Of a stretch of 16,518 bases of DNA, positions 4,804-12,253 are shown one piece after another. The notes below the pieces were generated by a model, which did no database searches, was not told the DNA's origin, and saw nothing but the letters and a program-made list of their open reading frames with translations. The stretch comes from SIG673 sp964570105 (lineage in GTDB: Bacteria; Bacillota; Clostridia; Oscillospirales; CAG-272), in contig CAZMWM010000036.1 in NCBI GenBank assembly GCA_964570105.1, forward strand, positions 1 to 16,518, given 5' to 3'. The position numbers were made by a program, and so were the translations under genes. How positions within the stretch are numbered: position 1 is the first letter of the stretch; the number at the start of each line of letters is the position of its first letter.

Positions 4804-7584
4804 ATGAAAAAAACAAAGCGTATCAAAAATGCAAACGATATGGGTGAGGAGCGCGAGTATTCCCCTGCGGCTCAGACGCTCAGCGTCGTACAGATGAGCA
4901 CCGGGCTTTTTATGCGTGCGCTCAGCATCGCGCTGTTGACGTTCGGAGGGCTACTGTACGTGGATGACGCCTTGTCGCTCGGGTGCGGAGCGTTCCTGCT
5001 CCTTCTGTATTCCGTGATCTCGGTCGCGGCGTTCTCCCTTATGATGACGGGAGAAAAAAAGGCGCTTATCGGCGTCGGGATCGCCGTCGCGGCGGTCGGT
5101 GCCGTTCTGCTCATTCACCCGAATATTATCGAGTTTTACCGCGAGAGCGTCAAATATACGTTCGATGCGGCGATGAAGCTCTTGGTGGAGCGCGGATTTG
5201 ATAATTATTCCGCCTACATCACCGGCGCGTCCGGAATGGGGCTTCGGGCGGTGTCGCTCTACAGAGGGGCGCTCGGTCTGCTTGCCGCTTTGCTCGGATG
5301 CCTGTATTCGGTCTGCCTTATGAGAAGAACGGTCATCTCTCCCGTGCTCGTCTCGACGCTCTGTCTGCTCGTTCCCGGTCTTACCTTCAATCTCAGCTCT
5401 TCGAATATCGGACTTGCTATCATCGTTGCCTCTCTGATGGGCGCGGCGGCGATGAAGCTGTTCGACGCACGCTTTCGTGCAGACGGGGGAGAGCGCGTCA
5501 CCGTCTACGCGCTCGGCGGATACGTTGCCGGTACGGTGATACTGCTTGCTATGCTGTCCGCGATAGTTCCGGTGTTGGTCGTGAAGGATAGGTGGGACGA
5601 TATCCCGGTGATCAGTCAGCCTATCGACGCGGCGCGAGACGTGGTGGATTCCGTTATATCGGGTGACGCCCCGGATCTTCTCGGAGTGGGCATAATAAAA
5701 AATATGGACGGCTCCAATTCACGCGACGTTTCGGTAAAGACGCGCGAGTATACCGGAGATACGGTGATGACCGTTCGCTCCTCATACGGGAGCACTTCGT
5801 ATCTTTATCTCCGCGGTTGGGTGGCTGACGTGTTTGACGGAAGCAGCTGGCTGTCCGTGACGAGCGACCGTCTTGCCCTGTATAAGGCTAAGACCTCGGA
5901 CGCCGCGGAAAAGGCAGGATATGACCTTAGTGGCGAGGTTTACAGCGCGGACAGTATGACGGATGCGCTGTACGAGCTTTTACCGTCGGTCTACAGGTCG
6001 AACGAGAATGATGCCGACGGGAAGCTTGCCACTATGTCCGGGTTTTACGGCGCGTATGTGGATATAAGGTTGAAGAGCGGTGCCGGCACGGGGAATCTCC
6101 TGTTCGTTCCTGCGGTCAGGAGCACGGATGCCGGGCTTATGAAATATGATAACACCTCAAAGGGGTACACGCGTAAATGTCTTTCGTATTTTGACGGGAT
6201 GTACATTACCGGTTGGCTGAATATCTTCAAAAAGTACACGGCGCTTGCGTATGTTCCGCAGATGTCGGAGGAGGATTTCGGGGACGGTATGTATGCCAAG
6301 CTCGGATATTACCGTGCTATGCGGACACTGCTTGAGGCTCACGCGAGCGGAGAGTACTCCGATGCGGAGCTGATCGCGCTTCAAGGCAGTGTGCTATCAG
6401 CCCTTGACGTCTCGCTTGAGGACGGGGAGAAAACGTATTTTGAGCGGTATCTCGATATGGACAGTACCGCCAAGGCTCAGGCGTATGCAAGGTACGTGAC
6501 CTTGGTGGATGCGTATACGGAATACGCGGAGCAGAACTATGGGGAGGCGGCGGGATGCGACATTCCGGCTATCATCACCGCCGCGGAAAAGATACTTGCC
6601 GGTGTTGGTGAGGATGCGACCGTACACGCAAAAACGCTTGCGGCGGTGCAGTATGTTATAGATGAATTTTCTTATTCAAAGACTCCTAAGCTTCCGAGCT
6701 TATCGGGATACGATGGCTTTCTGCGCGAGACGCAAGAGGGCGATCACGTACAGCTCGCAACGACGCTCACGCTCATATTGCGTCGGATGGGGATAACCGC
6801 GAGATATGCGGAAGGATACATAGCCACCGACTTTAAGCAGGACACGGAGGGTGACGGTGCGGTATGCGAGGTGACTGACAAGAATGCGCACGCTTGGGTA
6901 GAGGTGTACTACGAGGGGCTTGGTTGGATACCGTACGAGACGGTCAAAAAGTATGCAAAAAAGTATTACGGCAATAATATCACCGCATCCTCCGGAGCAT
7001 CCGGCAATATCGGCGGAGGTGTGACGGTCGGCGGCGACGGATACCTTGGCGGTGACGTCATCGACGGACTTGTGCCGGAGCTTCCGACTGTTGACGTGAC
7101 AGAAAACGATGGCGGAGCCGGAGCGGAGGTGCTCGGTGTTTTCTTCCTCTTGGTCGCGGTATGTGTGGGTGCGGCGGTGATGCGAAAGAAGCTTCGCGAG
7201 CGCTCGGAGCGCGCGGTCGGACTGCGGAAAAAGCTGATAGACGCGGCAAAAAGCGGAGATCTTGACGGGGAAGCGCTTAATGACACAGCCGGAGCGATAA
7301 GCTCGGAGGTGCTCGGAATGCTCTCGGTCGCAGGTTATGCGGCGCGGAAGGGCGAGCTTCCCACGGAATATGCCGCAAGAGTCGAGGCGGACTGTCCTTA
7401 CGGTCGCGAGGCTTCGTTTACCGAGATAATGGCGCTCATACAGAAGCAGGAATTTGGAAACGGCGTGACCGCGGAGGAGCTTTCGAAGGTCGGCGGATAT
7501 CTTGACGGACTTTGGAGCGAGGTATATGCGTCCGAAAACGGCGCGAAGCGTTTCTGGCACAGATACGTACAGAACAAGCTCTGA
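4804..7584 (+). CDS. Membrane protein with transglutaminase-like domain, catalytic Cys apparently lost
   Basis: A 926-residue integral membrane protein. About seven hydrophobic segments lie in residues 35-260, then a large extracytoplasmic region, a transglutaminase-core domain near 630-720, a Gly-rich linker, a last membrane segment near 774-796, and a charged C-terminal tail of about 130 residues. The core shows ATTLTLILRRMGITARYAEGY, NAHAWVEVYYEGLGWIPYE with the expected triad His at 696, and an acidic residue at 712. Where the family normally has G-Y-C before the helix, this protein reads EGDHVQLAT, with His 648 in the Cys position. The frame is intact, so it may be a non-catalytic domain that binds peptidoglycan or protein. 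Proteins of this layout commonly accompany MoxR and DUF58 genes. The ribosome-binding site is weak; the first ATG fits best. Confidence 0.9.
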   Translation: MKKTKRIKNANDMGEEREYSPAAQTLSVVQMSTGLFMRALSIALLTFGGLLYVDDALSLGCGAFLLLLYSVISVAAFSLMMTGEKKALIGVGIAVAAVGAVLLIHPNIIEFYRESVKYTFDAAMKLLVERGFDNYSAYITGASGMGLRAVSLYRGALGLLAALLGCLYSVCLMRRTVISPVLVSTLCLLVPGLTFNLSSSNIGLAIIVASLMGAAAMKLFDARFRADGGERVTVYALGGYVAGTVILLAMLSAIVPVLVVKDRWDDIPVISQPIDAARDVVDSVISGDAPDLLGVGIIKNMDGSNSRDVSVKTREYTGDTVMTVRSSYGSTSYLYLRGWVADVFDGSSWLSVTSDRLALYKAKTSDAAEKAGYDLSGEVYSADSMTDALYELLPSVYRSNENDADGKLATMSGFYGAYVDIRLKSGAGTGNLLFVPAVRSTDAGLMKYDNTSKGYTRKCLSYFDGMYITGWLNIFKKYTALAYVPQMSEEDFGDGMYAKLGYYRAMRTLLEAHASGEYSDAELIALQGSVLSALDVSLEDGEKTYFERYLDMDSTAKAQAYARYVTLVDAYTEYAEQNYGEAAGCDIPAIITAAEKILAGVGEDATVHAKTLAAVQYVIDEFSYSKTPKLPSLSGYDGFLRETQEGDHVQLATTLTLILRRMGITARYAEGYIATDFKQDTEGDGAVCEVTDKNAHAWVEVYYEGLGWIPYETVKKYAKKYYGNNITASSGASGNIGGGVTVGGDGYLGGDVIDGLVPELPTVDVTENDGGAGAEVLGVFFLLVAVCVGAAVMRKKLRERSERAVGLRKKLIDAAKSGDLDGEALNDTAGAISSEVLGMLSVAGYAARKGELPTEYAARVEADCPYGREASFTEIMALIQKQEFGNGVTAEELSKVGGYLDGLWSEVYASENGAKRFWHRYVQNKL

Positions 7585-7664
7585 TCGGTGTTTTTTATGA
7601 AGAGAAACGCGGTAAAACGCCGCATAAACGGGCTGTTAATGAGGAAGAGAAGGTCAAAAGATAT

Positions 7665-8030
7665 ATGAATACGGGAGAGATGAACGGCGCGACGCTCGCA
7701 TACCTCGGAGATGCGGTGATCGAGCTTTTGGTGAGAAGATCGCTCATAGAAAGGGGCGTCGGCAACGTTGGGGAGATGAACGGCGCGGCGGACGCTATGG
7801 TACGCGCGGGTGCGCAAAGCGCCGCTATGGACAGGCTGCTTCCGCTACTGAGCGAGGAGGAGACTGCGATATACAAGCGCGGAAGGAACGCGCATTCCCA
7901 CACCGTTCCGAAAAGCGCGAAGGTCTCGGAATATCGCAGAGCGAGCGGAATGGAAGCGCTCTTTGCCTATCTTTATCTTGAAGGTCGTCAAGAAAGACTT
8001 GAGGAATTGTTTTTGGCGGCTTATTATTGA
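7665..8030 (+). CDS. mrnC: Mini-ribonuclease III
   Basis: A 121-residue RNase III-fold protein without a double-stranded RNA-binding domain, the mark of Mini-III. It has LAYLGDAVIELLVRRSL with the metal-binding Asp 16, SEEETAIYKRGRNAHSHTVPKSA, YRRASGMEALFAYLYLEGR with the conserved Glu 97, and RLEELF. The family trims double-stranded ends of 23S rRNA precursors in Bacillus. I chose ATG 7665, which gives family length; a frame open further upstream would overlap the preceding gene and adds unrelated sequence. The Shine-Dalgarno sequence is poor (GAAGG 11-12 bases away). The gene lies 80 bases after the transglutaminase-like gene and is probably co-transcribed. Confidence 0.93.
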   Translation: MNTGEMNGATLAYLGDAVIELLVRRSLIERGVGNVGEMNGAADAMVRAGAQSAAMDRLLPLLSEEETAIYKRGRNAHSHTVPKSAKVSEYRRASGMEALFAYLYLEGRQERLEELFLAAYY

Positions 8031-8195
8031 AACTGCCGCATCCGCACGGCGAGTCTGTCTGCGTAAGGATGATGTATCCGACTGCGGGATCTCAGCTGAT
8101 TTAGAATAAAATTCTCGGGAATTGCCGCGTGCTTTGGACATATGCCGAGCTTGCTAACTTCCGATGCGATGAAAAAAGAAAGGAACTTTACAAAA

Positions 8196-9833
8196 ATGAT
8201 AATCACCGATCTGCTTGAAAAGAATGCGAAATTTTACCCCAACGAGGTGAGCCTTGTGGAGATCAATCCGGCAAAAAGACCGGCGGATCACGTGACGTGG
8301 AAGGAGTTCAGCCTTATCGAGTCGGCTGACGGTGAGAAGTATCGTCGCGAGATGACATGGAGAGAGTTTGACGTCAAAGCCAACCGATTTGCAAATCTCC
8401 TGCTCACGCGTGGTGTAAAAAAAGGAGACAAGGTCGCCATTCTGCTGATGAACTCGCTTGAATGGTTGCCTGTCTATTTCGGTATCCTCAAGAGCGGAGC
8501 GGTCGCGGTGCCGATGAATTACCGTTATACTGCTGAGGAGATCAGGTATTGCCTTGACCTTGCGGACGTCAGCTTTTTGGTGTTCGGACCGGAGTTTACG
8601 GGAAGGATCGAAAGCGTTCTTCCTGCGCTTAAGGCGGTAAAAAGCTTCTTTTACGTCGGCGCGGACGTTCCGAGCTTTGCGGACAGCTACGAAAGGATGT
8701 CCGTGTACTGCTCGAGTAATCCGCCTGCCGTGGAGCTTGACGAGAACGATAACGCGGCGATATATTTTTCATCCGGCACGACGGGCTTCCCGAAGGCGAT
8801 ACTTCACAATCACGTGGCTCTTATCAATTCCTGTCGCACCGAGCAGAAGCACCATTCGCAGAAGCGCGACGATGTTTTCCTTTGCATACCCCCACTCTAC
8901 CACACCGGAGCGAAGATGCATTGGTTTGGCTCGCTCCTGTCCGCAAGCAAAGCAGTGCTCCTTCGCGGCGTCAGCCCCGAATGGATACTCAGAACGGTAT
9001 CTGAGGAGAAGGTTTCGATAGTCTGGTTGCTCGTTCCGTGGGCGCAGGATATACTTGACGCGATAGAGCGCGGCGATGTCAAGCTGTCCGAATACGATCT
9101 CAGTCGCTGGCGGCTGATGCATATAGGTGCTCAGCCCGTTCCGCCGAGCCTTATAAAGCGGTGGAAGGAGGTCTTTCCGGGGCATCAGTACGATACCAAT
9201 TACGGGCTTTCCGAGTCGATAGGTCCCGGATGCGTGCATCTCGGAGTTGAGAATATACACAAGGTCGGAGCTATCGGAGTTCCGGGATATCTGTGGGAAG
9301 CTAAGATAGTTGACGAGCAGGGACGTGACGTGAACGAGCCGGAGAAGGTGGGAGAGCTTGCAGTCAAAGGTCCCGGTGTTATGCAGTGCTACTACAAGAA
9401 CGAAAAAGCCACGTCAGAGATACTGAAAGACGGTTGGCTGTACACGGGCGATATGGCGAAGCGCGACGCCGACGGATTTATATATCTGGTCGACCGTAAA
9501 AAGGACGTTATAATCACCGGCGGAGAAAATCTTTATCCGGTGCAGATCGAGGATTTTTTGCGCTCGAACGATCTTATAAGCGACGTTGCCGTCATAGGAC
9601 TTCCGGACGAAAGGCTTGGTGAGATCGCCGCGGCTATCATCCAGCTCAAGGAAGGCGCTAACTGTACAGAAGCGGATATCGATGCGTTCTGCGAAGCGCT
9701 TCCGAGGTACAAGCGCCCGAAAAAGATCATCTTCGCCAAGGTGCCGCGTAATGCCACGGGAAAGATCGAAAAGCCGAAGCTTCGCGAGATATATTGCGGC
9801 GGAAGGCTGGTCGAAGTTCAAACGACGCGGTAA
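8196..9833 (+). CDS. Acyl-CoA synthetase-type adenylate-forming enzyme (AMP-binding, class I)
   Basis: A 545-residue enzyme of the ANL superfamily that should activate a carboxylic acid with ATP as acyl-AMP and pass it to CoA or another thiol. Core motifs are complete: phosphate loop SSGTTGFPKA (from residue 192), YDTNYGLSES, the hinge region YTGDMAKRDADGFIYLVDRKKD, IITGGENLYPVQIED, and the C-terminal RNATGKIEKPKLRE with catalytic Lys 523. The order resembles medium- or long-chain fatty acyl-CoA ligases, but the substrate cannot be read from the sequence. I chose the ATG at 8196 because AAAGGA lies about 11 bases upstream; in-frame ATGs at 8142 and 8169 are possible. It lies 165 bases after mrnC with only a weak promoter candidate (TAGAAT near 8101), so it may be read through or have its own start. 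Confidence 0.92.
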   Translation: MIITDLLEKNAKFYPNEVSLVEINPAKRPADHVTWKEFSLIESADGEKYRREMTWREFDVKANRFANLLLTRGVKKGDKVAILLMNSLEWLPVYFGILKSGAVAVPMNYRYTAEEIRYCLDLADVSFLVFGPEFTGRIESVLPALKAVKSFFYVGADVPSFADSYERMSVYCSSNPPAVELDENDNAAIYFSSGTTGFPKAILHNHVALINSCRTEQKHHSQKRDDVFLCIPPLYHTGAKMHWFGSLLSASKAVLLRGVSPEWILRTVSEEKVSIVWLLVPWAQDILDAIERGDVKLSEYDLSRWRLMHIGAQPVPPSLIKRWKEVFPGHQYDTNYGLSESIGPGCVHLGVENIHKVGAIGVPGYLWEAKIVDEQGRDVNEPEKVGELAVKGPGVMQCYYKNEKATSEILKDGWLYTGDMAKRDADGFIYLVDRKKDVIITGGENLYPVQIEDFLRSNDLISDVAVIGLPDERLGEIAAAIIQLKEGANCTEADIDAFCEALPRYKRPKKIIFAKVPRNATGKIEKPKLREIYCGGRLVEVQTTR

Positions 9834-9837
9834 AACC

Positions 9838-9901
9838 CCGATATTAAAACTCCTCCGCGGTCTCATCATACATGGTGAGAGCGCGGAGGAGCGTTTGTTT
9901 T
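9838..9901. terminator. Bidirectional terminator between convergent genes
   Basis: A 15-bp stem with one mismatch (9850-9865 with 9876-9891) and a 10-base loop is followed by CGTTTGTTTT on the plus strand. On the minus strand it is followed by TTTTAATAT. It should end both the ligase transcript and the convergent peptidase transcript. Confidence 0.88.
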
Positions 9902-9935
9902 CGGGGGGGCTTATCGATACATTTCGGTCACTTGT

Positions 9936-10718
9936 TCACTCGTCGGTGGAGACGGAGACATCGTCGCTGAAGGTGACGTAATCGGTGGGATCGGCGCTTT
10001 TCCCGTTCACGAGCACCTCGAGGTGCAGGTGCGGCTGTTCGGCACATTCTATCAGCGAGGTCTCGCCTATTGCGCCTATCAGATCGCCGGCGGCGACCTC
10101 CGCGCCTATCTTAATGCCGTCGGGAATCTCGGTGGAGAGGTTCATATATTTCGAGACGATGCCGTTTGAGTGGGTTATCTCTATGCTCTGTCCCATCATC
10201 GGCAGATAGCTCACGTCCGTGACGGTGCCGTCCGAAAGCGCGTATACCGGCGCTCCGACCTCGGCGACTATATCCACTCCCTCGTGAGTTCTGTAATCGC
10301 TCATCGTCGTGGATGCGGAAAGCACGGTACTGCTGTAAGCCTTGGAGATATATCCGTTACACGGACGCACGAACACCTGCGGTCTTACCGTCGGGGCGTC
10401 CTTATCCCCGTCCTTGTTTCCGTCCGCCTCGCCCGGGGTGCCGCCGTTGTTGTTTTCGTCGCCGCCTTTGTTGCCGTCATCTCCGGAGGACGGCAGATCA
10501 CCGCCGTTCGGCTCGCTGTTGTCACCGTTTCCTTCGGAAAGGTCGGGACCGTCATCCGGTGGCGCGTCATTTCGTTTGCTGACCGTAGCCACTATCGCCA
10601 CTACCGTTACGGTGAGTACGGCGACGAGCAAAAGTGCGAGAATTACGTACGTTACGCGGTTTGCGAGGACCTCCTTGGGATCTCTTTCTTCGTTGCCCGT
10701 ATTGCTGTTATTGTTCAT
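9936..10718 (-). CDS. Membrane-anchored M23 (LytM) peptidase, SpoIIQ-like
   Basis: A 260-residue protein: a short cytoplasmic N-terminus, one membrane helix (about 24-46), a low-complexity linker rich in Gly, Asp, Asn, Glu and Pro (about 49-108), then an M23 domain. The zinc ligands are complete, with His 145 and Asp 149 in THEGVDI and the His 230/His 232 pair in PHLHLEV. The segments DYRTHEGVDI, IEITHSNGIVSKYMNLS and EQPHLHLEVLVNGKSADP resemble SpoIIQ, the forespore protein that joins the SpoIIIA complex during engulfment. Clostridial SpoIIQ keeps the zinc site, unlike that of Bacillus. The SpoIIQ assignment is inference, strengthened by an upstream promoter resembling those read by SigF. 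An AAGGAAGG site lies about 9 bases from the ATG. A generic cell-wall endopeptidase is the alternative. Confidence 0.88.
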   Translation of the reverse strand: MNNNSNTGNEERDPKEVLANRVTYVILALLLVAVLTVTVVAIVATVSKRNDAPPDDGPDLSEGNGDNSEPNGGDLPSSGDDGNKGGDENNNGGTPGEADGNKDGDKDAPTVRPQVFVRPCNGYISKAYSSTVLSASTTMSDYRTHEGVDIVAEVGAPVYALSDGTVTDVSYLPMMGQSIEITHSNGIVSKYMNLSTEIPDGIKIGAEVAAGDLIGAIGETSLIECAEQPHLHLEVLVNGKSADPTDYVTFSDDVSVSTDE

Positions 10719-10758
10719 TGCTGTATACCTTCCTTGCTTTTTTCGGTTATCGTGTTTG

Positions 10759-10789
10759 TATTGTTTACCGAAAAAGTGATATATATACA
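10759..10789 (-). promoter_or_regulatory. Candidate SigF/SigG-type promoter for the SpoIIQ-like gene
   Basis: On the minus strand TGTATA (10789-10784) lies 15 bases before GTAAACAATA (10768-10759). Against the Bacillus SigF pattern (WGCATA, 14-15 bases, GGNRAYAMTW), as I recall it, this agrees at 5 of 6 and 9 of 10 positions. Transcription would begin about 35 bases before the start codon. No good SigA promoter is seen in the same stretch. Confidence 0.5.
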
Positions 10790-10864
10790 GCCATATCCGA
10801 TTTTTTCGAAGATCGGTGAAATTTTTTCGGGACGGTCATCCGCGATCAAAGGGCGGGCTTGAAG

Positions 10865-10949
10865 TCTGAAAGATAAATCTTTCAGAGGCGTTTTGTGCCT
10901 TGGCGATCTGAACGATCGCATTTCGGCAAAGCCGAAACCGTCACAAAAC
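10865..10949. repeat. Hairpin plus nested palindromic element
   Basis: A 10-bp hairpin with an AA loop (10865-10874/10877-10886) is followed by an outer inverted repeat GTTTTGTG/CACAAAAC (10890-10897 and 10942-10949). The outer repeat encloses two hairpins, GCGATC/GATCGC (10903-10919) and TTTCGGC-AAA-GCCGAAA (10921-10937). The architecture, an outer stem around two hairpins, echoes 4223-4320, and the CGGCAAAGCCG core is shared with the hairpin at 4669-4695. It lies in the gap between two minus-strand genes. I see no coding sequence here. Confidence 0.55.
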
Positions 10950-10977
10950 TGCTATGATTTAGAAAGACATGGTCATA

Positions 10978-11030
10978 AAAAAGAAATAAATAAAACGGTG
11001 CCGTCTCCGTACGCTTCGGAGATGGCACCG
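10978..11030 (-). terminator. Rho-independent terminator after the AbrB-type gene
   Basis: On the minus strand a 14-bp stem (11030-11017 with 11009-10996, one A-C mismatch) with a 7-base loop is followed by TTTTATTTATTTCTTTTTT. It lies 28 bases past the stop codon and should insulate the peptidase gene from the regulator transcript. Confidence 0.9.
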
Positions 11031-11058
11031 CGATGGCGCTATATAATATAGGAAGGGA

Positions 11059-11298
11059 TCACTTGGAAGCAAGCGCCGCTCTGCAATCTGCGCAGACCAG
11101 CTTGTCCTTCAGCTCCACAAGGTCGTCCGTGCCGCCACAGAAGATGCAATGCGCATTCCACTTGGCGAGAACGAGCTTATCGCCGTCAAGGAAAAACTCA
11201 ACGTTCTCTCTGTCTATGTCGAGGGAACGTCTGATCTCGTAGGGGATAACGAGACGTCCGAGTTCGTCGATCTTCTTTACGATGCCCAATGTTTTCAT
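11059..11298 (-). CDS. AbrB/SpoVT-type DNA-binding regulator with zinc ribbon
   Basis: A 79-residue protein. Residues 1-46 are a swapped-hairpin AbrB-type DNA-binding domain (MKTLGIVKKIDELGRLVIPYE, then RRSLDIDRENVEFFLDGDKLVL). The C-terminal half has two Cys pairs, CIFC near residue 51 and CADC near 69, which probably bind zinc as a small ribbon. Domains like the first half are dimeric transition-state or sporulation regulators in Bacillota; targets cannot be read here. It lacks the GAF domain of true SpoVT, so I give no gene symbol. AAGGAGA lies about 8 bases before the ATG. It has its own terminator and lies divergent from the S10 operon. Confidence 0.92.
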   Translation of the reverse strand: MKTLGIVKKIDELGRLVIPYEIRRSLDIDRENVEFFLDGDKLVLAKWNAHCIFCGGTDDLVELKDKLVCADCRAALASK

Positions 11299-11372
11299 TT
11301 TGCTGTTCTCCTTTATTTAAATATGTATTTTGTCGTTAAGCCGTGAGATACGTCGAAAACGATCTGATAATG

Positions 11373-11381
11373 ATTGTAGCA
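11373..11381 (-). promoter_or_regulatory. Possible extended -10 promoter for the AbrB-type gene
   Basis: On the minus strand TGC precedes TACAAT (11378-11373), an extended -10. The -35 at 17 bases is poor (TCAACG). It would give a leader of about 70 bases. The rest of 11299-11575 shows no gene or clear structure to me. Confidence 0.4.
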
Positions 11382-11575
11382 AAACTTTGTTAAGGCGTTG
11401 AATAGTACCTGAAAACAATTTGTTAAGATTGCCAACATCTGTTACCGGATTGGCTGTGTATGGTAAAATAATGAGTAAATGCGGCGTTTTTGCGGCGCGC
11501 AACGGTCGGGCGAGGGTGGGTGTGTATGAAATGTAAACTATCGGTTAAATAAATGTAAAAAGACGCTCGAAGGTG

Positions 11576-11604
11576 TTGCAATCGAGAGAAGTATATGGTA
11601 TAAT
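11576..11604 (+). promoter_or_regulatory. SigA-type promoter of the S10 operon
   Basis: TTGCAA (11576-11581), a 17-base spacer, and a perfect TATAAT (11599-11604). Start of transcription is expected near 11611, giving a leader of about 230 bases before rpsJ. Confidence 0.88.
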
Positions 11605-11610
11605 ATCCAA

Positions 11611-11843
11611 GCATGATTTGGGCGAGCCTTGAGATTGCTTGTATTATATCCTTGATACAAGGTAACTTAGGAGGAGCCTCCCCGCAGACCTTTGGTCTGT
11701 GCGGCGCGCCGGAGCGGCGGGATCTACATGCGCTTTCAGGTGCTGTCCGAGGGCGCAGAATTTTTTTGTGACACTTTGGGGAAACGCCCGATAGCGTGTG
11801 AAATCACCGACGCGCTCCGAACTATTATAAAGGAGGAAGAAAA
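11611..11843 (+). promoter_or_regulatory. Structured 5' leader of the S10 operon
   Basis: This untranslated stretch of about 230 bases holds several stems. GGAGG/CCTCC is at 11669-11681, and a strong hairpin with a TTT loop is at about 11682-11704 (CCGCAGACC with GGTCTGTGCGG). A GC-rich stretch that could pair in alternative ways follows, then the terminator-like hairpin at 11729-11757. In several bacteria the S10 leader is bound by L4 (encoded in this operon) for feedback control. I infer similar control but cannot assign the ligand or a known leader family. Confidence 0.6.
11729..11767 (+). terminator. Candidate attenuator in the S10 leader
   Basis: A 9-bp stem TGCGCTTTC/GAGGGCGCA (11729-11737 and 11749-11757, two G-U pairs) with an 11-base loop is followed after three bases by seven T. 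It lies 76 bases before the rpsJ start, so termination here would shut the operon off. The GCGC of its stem could instead pair with upstream GCGC at 11704-11709, a possible antiterminator. Confidence 0.6.
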
Positions 11844-12152
11844 ATGGCAAGCGAAAAGATCAGAGTGAGACTCAAGAGCTATGATCACACCCTCGTTGAC
11901 ACTGCGGCGGCTAAGATCGTTGAAGTGGCTAAGAGAAACGGTGCGGTCGTGAGCGGTCCTATCCCGCTTCCTACCGAGAAGGAGATAGTTACTATTCTCC
12001 GTGCGGTACACAAGTATAAGGACAGCCGCGAGCAGTTCGAGATGAGAACTCACAAGAGACTTATCGATATCGTCAACCCCAGCCAGAAGGTTGCGGATGC
12101 ACTGATGAATATCGAGCTTCCCGCAGGCGTCGAGATCGACGTAAAGCTTTAA
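11844..12152 (+). CDS. rpsJ: 30S ribosomal protein uS10
   Basis: A 102-residue protein of family length with the uS10 signature: KIRVRLKSYDHTLVD, VSGPIPLPTEKE, the loop segment KDSREQFEMRTHKRLIDI and ELPAGVEIDVKL at the end. It sits in the 30S head and also acts in antitermination with NusB as NusE. AAGGAGG lies 7 bases before the ATG. First gene of the S10 operon, behind the structured leader, and 101 bases before rplC. Confidence 0.98.
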   Translation: MASEKIRVRLKSYDHTLVDTAAAKIVEVAKRNGAVVSGPIPLPTEKEIVTILRAVHKYKDSREQFEMRTHKRLIDIVNPSQKVADALMNIELPAGVEIDVKL

Positions 12153-12205
12153 TGGCTCCGCTGTGGGTATTTGATTTGGCAACCACCGATTGCGTTTTAC
12201 GTCAT

Positions 12206-12225
12206 GTTGGCTCCTCGGAGTCAAC
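12206..12225 (+). other. Hairpin in the rpsJ-rplC gap
   Basis: A 9-bp stem GTTGGCTCC/GGAGTCAAC with a two-base loop and one G-U pair lies 13 bases before the rplC Shine-Dalgarno sequence. It has no T-run, so it is not a terminator. It might tune rplC translation or protect mRNA; nothing else is seen in this gap. Confidence 0.4.
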
Positions 12226-12253
12226 CAATAACTGAAACAGGAGGAAATTTCAA

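Noticed and set aside
4571..4807. 78-codon open frame beginning at GTG whose stop overlaps the transglutaminase-like start (ATGA)
   Set aside because: It runs entirely through the palindromic repeats, lacks a ribosome-binding site, and its residues only mirror the hairpin sequences. The stop-start overlap is probably chance, though coupling cannot be fully excluded.
4804..7584. Frameshift or sequencing error as the cause of the missing catalytic Cys
   Set aside because: The frame is open through conserved motifs on both sides, and Cys to His needs two base changes in the codon (TGC or TGT to CAC or CAT).
8090..8110. SigA promoter with TAGAAT before the adenylate-forming ligase
   Set aside because: The -35 region matches at only about half its positions, so support is too weak to list.
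10715..10921. 68-codon minus-strand open frame before the SpoIIQ-like gene
   Set aside because: It overlaps the candidate promoter and the nested palindrome, and no protein family is recognisable.
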